Position numbers and translations under genes: made by a program. The notes below the pieces were generated by a model that searched no databases, was not told where the DNA came from, and saw only the letters and a list, made by a program, of their open reading frames with translations. Shown here piece by piece: positions 5,630 through 8,395 of a DNA stretch of 8,395 nucleotides (positions within the stretch are counted from its first letter, which is position 1; each line of letters begins with the position of its first letter). The DNA comes from Chitinophaga pinensis (lineage in GTDB: Bacteria > Bacteroidota > Bacteroidia > Flavobacteriales_D > Crocinitomicaceae), in the NCBI GenBank assembly GCA_945861175.1, contig CAMATR010000051.1:1-8395 (forward strand), read 5' to 3'.

Positions 5630-7684
5630 ATGTCAAAAGACAAATTTACCGTAACAGCCGCCTTACCCTATGCGAACGGCCCCTTGCACCTCGGTCACGT
5701 TGCCGGAGTGTATTTACCTGCTGATATATTTGTTCGTTTTTTACGCATGAATCAACATGATGTCGCTTTCATCTGCGGCAGTGACGAGCATGGCGCCGCA
5801 ATAACATTGCGGGCAAAAAAAGAGGGCGTTTCACCTCAAGAAATAGTAGATAAATACAATGCTATCATTTCTAAATCATTTAGAGATTTCAATATCTCAT
5901 TTGATATCTTCCATCGCACCTCTTCTGATATTCACCACAAGACATCTCAAGATTTCTTTCTGAAACTGCATGAAAAAGGTAAGTTTACAGAAGAAACCTC
6001 AGAGCAATATTTTGATGAAGATTTTCAGCAATTTCTTGCCGATCGATACATCACTGGAACTTGTCCAAAATGTCATAATCCAAATGCTTATGGGGATCAG
6101 TGCGAAAAATGTGGAACAGATTTAAGTCCAACAGAACTAATTAATCCCAAATCGACCCTGAGCGGAAAAACCCCTGTTCTCAAAACAACGTCCCATTGGT
6201 ATTTGCCTATGGCCCTTCATGAAAATTGGTTGCGCGAATGGATTAAAGAAGGGAAATTAGACGGGGTGCAGCAACATGATTCTAAAATGTGGCGGAACCA
6301 AGTAATTGGTCAATGCATGTCTTGGATCGACGGCGGATTGCATTCGAGAGCAATGACAAGAGATTTGGACTGGGGAGTGAAGGTTCCTTTGCCAAATGCA
6401 GATGGGAAGGTACTCTATGTTTGGCTAGATGCTCCAATTGGTTACATTTCCGCGACCAAACAATGGGCTCTTGATCAAGGAAAAAATTGGGAAGATTATT
6501 GGAAAGGTGATCGAAAACTTATTCACTTTATTGGTAAAGATAACATTGTGTTCCACACAGTGATTTTTCCAATTTTACTAAAGGATCATGGTGATTTAAT
6601 TCTGCCGGATAATGTTCCTGCCTATGAGTTTTTGAACTTAGAGGGGGACAAATTCTCAACATCCAGAAACTGGGCGGTTTGGCTTCATGAATACATTGAG
6701 GCTTATCCTGAAAAAGAGGACGAACTAAAATATGTATTAACTTCTATCGCACCTGAATCGAAAGATTCAGAATTTACATGGAAAGAATACCAAACGCGCG
6801 TCAACAGCGAATTAGCTGATATACTCGGTAATTTTGTCAACCGAGCTTTAGTCCTAACACAAAAGTACTACGAAGGGTTTGTTCCAGCAAAAGGAGAAAT
6901 GACAGCAGAAGACCAACGCCTCTTGGAAGATATGCGCGAGATACCTGAGCGAATGAGTAAGTTAATCTATGCCTACAAACTAAGGGATGCGCAAGCGGAG
7001 GCTATGAACTTAGCACGACTAGGTAATAAATACCTTGCCGATCAAGAACCTTGGAAGCTCGTTAAAACTGATCCTAAACGTGTCGAAACAATTATGAACA
7101 TTGCGCTACAGATTACAGCAAATCTGAGTATTGTTTTGCAACCATTCTTGCCTAAGACCGCAGGAAAAATTGGTGGTTTTCTAAATTTCGAAGCAGGAAA
7201 TTGGTCTGCAGCAGGAAAAGATGATCAGTTAAGTGCTGGACATTTAATCAATGCACCTGAAATTTTATTCCAAAAAATTGAAGATGATTTAGTTGATTTT
7301 GAAGTAAACAAATTAAAGCAAACTAACGAGATGGAGACCTCTTATGAACCTCAAAAAGAAGCAATTCAATTTGATGATTTCACGAAATTAGACATTCGTT
7401 TGTGCACTATATTGGAAGCTGAAAAAGTTGAAAAAGCGGACAAACTATTAAAGTTGTTGGTCGATACGGGTATTGACAAGCGCACCATTGTATCTGGCAT
7501 TTCAGAGCATTACAAACCGGAAGATATTGTTGGAAAGACTGTTCAAGTTTTATTGAATCTTGAACCAAGAAAAATTCGCGGTATCGAATCGCAAGGAATG
7601 ATTTTAATGGCTGAAGATGCAGGAGGCAATTTGAGTTTTATGATTCCTGAGAAAGGTTTTGATGCCGGAGGCGGCGTGCGGTAA
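5630..7684 (+). CDS. metG: Methionyl-tRNA synthetase with C-terminal tRNA-binding domain
   Basis: This cytosolic class I aminoacyl-tRNA synthetase charges tRNA-Met with methionine using ATP. The product is 684 residues, the full length of the dimeric form. The HIGH signature appears as HLGH (20-23) within PYANGPLHLGH. The connective-peptide zinc knuckle is present as CPKC (145-148) and CEKC (158-161). The methionine/adenylate region includes WIDGGLHSRAMTRDLDWGV (232-250) and VLYVWLDAPIGYISA (261-275). The KMSKS loop is KFSTS (341-345), a variant I recall as normal in Bacteroidota MetRS. Residues about 380-550 form the helical anticodon-binding domain. Residues about 580-684 form an OB-fold tRNA-binding module (FDDFTKLDIRLCTILEAEKV, then SGISEHYKPEDIVGKTVQVL and SQGMILMAED), which in homologues also supports dimerisation. 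The start is fixed by TVTAALPYANGP right after it. A promoter-like box precedes it, and the 7-bp repeat array begins 3 bp after the stop. Confidence 0.98.
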   Translation: MSKDKFTVTAALPYANGPLHLGHVAGVYLPADIFVRFLRMNQHDVAFICGSDEHGAAITLRAKKEGVSPQEIVDKYNAIISKSFRDFNISFDIFHRTSSDIHHKTSQDFFLKLHEKGKFTEETSEQYFDEDFQQFLADRYITGTCPKCHNPNAYGDQCEKCGTDLSPTELINPKSTLSGKTPVLKTTSHWYLPMALHENWLREWIKEGKLDGVQQHDSKMWRNQVIGQCMSWIDGGLHSRAMTRDLDWGVKVPLPNADGKVLYVWLDAPIGYISATKQWALDQGKNWEDYWKGDRKLIHFIGKDNIVFHTVIFPILLKDHGDLILPDNVPAYEFLNLEGDKFSTSRNWAVWLHEYIEAYPEKEDELKYVLTSIAPESKDSEFTWKEYQTRVNSELADILGNFVNRALVLTQKYYEGFVPAKGEMTAEDQRLLEDMREIPERMSKLIYAYKLRDAQAEAMNLARLGNKYLADQEPWKLVKTDPKRVETIMNIALQITANLSIVLQPFLPKTAGKIGGFLNFEAGNWSAAGKDDQLSAGHLINAPEILFQKIEDDLVDFEVNKLKQTNEMETSYEPQKEAIQFDDFTKLDIRLCTILEAEKVEKADKLLKLLVDTGIDKRTIVSGISEHYKPEDIVGKTVQVLLNLEPRKIRGIESQGMILMAEDAGGNLSFMIPEKGFDAGGGVR

Positions 7685-7686
7685 AT

Positions 7687-7721
7687 GGAGCAAGGAACAA
7701 GGAGCAATGAGCAAGGAATTA
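7687..7721. repeat. Degenerate tandem array of five 7-bp units (consensus GGAGCAA)
   Basis: Directly after the metG stop the sequence divides cleanly into heptamers: GGAGCAA, GGAACAA, GGAGCAA, TGAGCAA, GGAATTA. The first four differ from the consensus by at most one base and the fifth is decayed. Period 7 is not a codon multiple and the array lies outside any supported gene. It resembles the short heptanucleotide repeats scattered between genes in some bacterial genomes. No function is evident. Confidence 0.75.
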
Positions 7722-7722
7722 T

Positions 7723-7750
7723 TTGATTTGTTGATCTGCGTGTACATTTC
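7723..7750 (+). promoter_or_regulatory. Possible promoter for the 117-aa gene (TTG-17-TACATTTC)
   Basis: A TTG at 7723-7725 is followed after 17 bp by TACATTTC (7743-7750), one mismatch from TAnnTTTG, ending 39 bp before the preferred ATG at 7790. The spacing is right but the match is imperfect in T-rich DNA. The surrounding spacer contains several near copies of TTGATCT/TTGATTT, which makes chance matches easy. Confidence 0.25.
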
Positions 7751-7789
7751 GTCTTTGATCTTTATTCGTTGATTTTTATTCAAGAAAAA

Positions 7790-8143
7790 ATGAACAACCT
7801 CATCTCTCCAACCGATCTTCAGCAGCAATTTAACAATGCCGAATTTGTATTAAAAACGCAACAGCAAATTGCGAAGGATTTCGAGAAATTCAATTTAATG
7901 TTTGATACAACTTTTCAGCAAATCCCATTAAATAAAGAAGAAATCCAAGAAAAGATTGCAGAACACGTGAGTGAATTAATGAAGGAAGGCGAAACACGCT
8001 TGTTGCAATTGCTTTATACGATTGATCTTTCTGAAAAAGAATTTCTGTCCCTGACAACCAAACCTGATTTTTTGAAATTACTATCTGAAAAGATTTTATT
8101 TAGAGAAGCCTACAAAGTGTTTTTAAGGGCAAAATTTAAGTGA
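7790..8143 (+). CDS. Small helical protein of unknown function
   Basis: I do not recognise a named family. I prefer the ATG at 7790, giving 117 residues, because it follows an A-rich stretch typical of Bacteroidota starts. An in-frame ATG at 7769 would add only MIFIQEK from T-rich spacer DNA. The protein has no signal peptide or transmembrane segment, so it is probably cytoplasmic. It is charged and appears all alpha-helical: a Gln-rich helix (LQQQFNNAEFVLKTQQQIAKDF, split around residues 10-31), a Lys/Glu-rich helix (49-69), then LLQLLYTIDLSEKEF (71-85) and a C-terminal basic helix (FREAYKVFLRAKFK, 104-117). The LLYTIDLSE segment resembles small conserved hypothetical proteins I recall from other Bacteroidota, but I cannot attach a function. 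It follows metG after a repeat-bearing spacer of 105 bp and converges with the receiver-domain gene 28 bp downstream. Codon use looks like its neighbours. Confidence 0.7.
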   Translation: MNNLISPTDLQQQFNNAEFVLKTQQQIAKDFEKFNLMFDTTFQQIPLNKEEIQEKIAEHVSELMKEGETRLLQLLYTIDLSEKEFLSLTTKPDFLKLLSEKILFREAYKVFLRAKFK

Positions 8144-8171
8144 ACAACAAAATATCGCTATCAAAAGAGTT

Positions 8172-8395
8172 TTATGCCAACTTATCCGATGGCACAAGAA
8201 GTTTTATTTTTTCTAGTAATTGCCCTTCAGACCATGGTTTAGAAATAAAATGATCCAACAATTTCTGGCTGATCAAATTTTCTACTACTTCATCATTTGC
8301 CTGACCAGAAAGCATAATACAACTAATCCCGGGATACATTTTTTTTAACTTAACTAGAAATTCTGCACCGGTCATTCGAGGCATTTGGTAGTCCG
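8172..8395 (-). CDS. Response-regulator receiver domain, C-terminal part (5' end beyond window)
   Basis: The open frame continues past the right edge; the apparent ATG at 8384-8382 is an internal Met. The first complete codons visible, from 8393 downwards, give DYQMPRMTGAEFL, the classic receiver block whose Asp (codon 8393-8391) is the phosphoacceptor. The switch residue Ser lies in IMLSGQA, 28 residues after the Asp, and the conserved Lys of FISKPW lies 51 residues after it. Both are close to CheY spacing (30 and 52), so all visible active-site residues are present. The protein ends 21 residues after that Lys, right after the last helix, with no output domain. It is therefore a stand-alone receiver, a receiver at the C-terminus of a hybrid histidine kinase, or a regulator whose output domain is N-terminal. 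The KPW motif is common in receivers of RpfG-like and hybrid proteins. It converges on the 117-aa gene with 28 bp between stops and no obvious terminator. Confidence 0.88.
   Translation of the reverse strand, partial: DYQMPRMTGAEFLVKLKKMYPGISCIMLSGQANDEVVENLISQKLLDHFISKPWSEGQLLEKIKLLVPSDKLA

Noticed and set aside
6289..6474. 61-residue plus-strand ORF inside metG
   Set aside because: It is out of frame within conserved MetRS catalytic-domain sequence and has no family features.
5683..6654. KFSTS in place of KMSKS in MetRS as a possible missing catalytic motif
   Set aside because: I recall this variant as usual in Bacteroidota MetRS; HLGH, both zinc CxxC pairs and the rest of the catalytic core are intact.
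8144..8171. Possible bidirectional terminator between convergent genes
   Set aside because: The 28-bp spacer contains no stem-loop or T-tract I can identify.

Overview
The window looks like a piece of a Bacteroidota chromosome, most like the Cytophagales/Sphingobacteriia-type lineages, although I would not place it below phylum with confidence. Four things point there: a PorW/SprE-type lipoprotein of the type IX secretion system (T9SS), the Bacteroidota-style YebC N-terminus (MGRAFEYRRA), AT-rich intergenic DNA without Shine-Dalgarno sequences, and several TAnnTTTG boxes just upstream of start codons, which match the -7 element of Bacteroidota housekeeping promoters. Everything with a recognisable function is core or housekeeping. 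I see no IS element, phage gene, CRISPR array, tRNA or rRNA.

Left part, minus strand (1-4041). Reading from right to left, yebC is followed after 87 bp by porW/sprE, then 2 bp later by a bactofilin gene, then 3 bp later by the start of an AtpZ/AtpI-family gene that runs off the left edge. The last three genes are packed tightly enough to be one transcription unit. It joins a T9SS/gliding lipoprotein, a cytoskeletal polymer protein and an ATP-synthase accessory protein.

Middle part, plus strand (4217-7684). A 175-bp divergent region carries a TAnnTTTG box on each strand. It is followed by a saccharopine dehydrogenase-family oxidoreductase and, after 57 bp containing its own promoter-like box, by metG (methionyl-tRNA synthetase with zinc knuckles and a C-terminal tRNA-binding domain).

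Right part (7685-8395). The spacer after metG carries a degenerate tandem array of 7-bp units. A small helical protein of unknown function (117 aa) follows on the plus strand. It converges with the C-terminal part of a response-regulator receiver domain encoded on the minus strand and cut by the right edge.

No clear undescribed system is visible. The points most worth a second look are the porW-bactofilin-atpZ junctions (bactofilin and atpZ are in the same frame, one sense codon apart), the 7-bp repeat array after metG, and the unassigned 117-aa gene.
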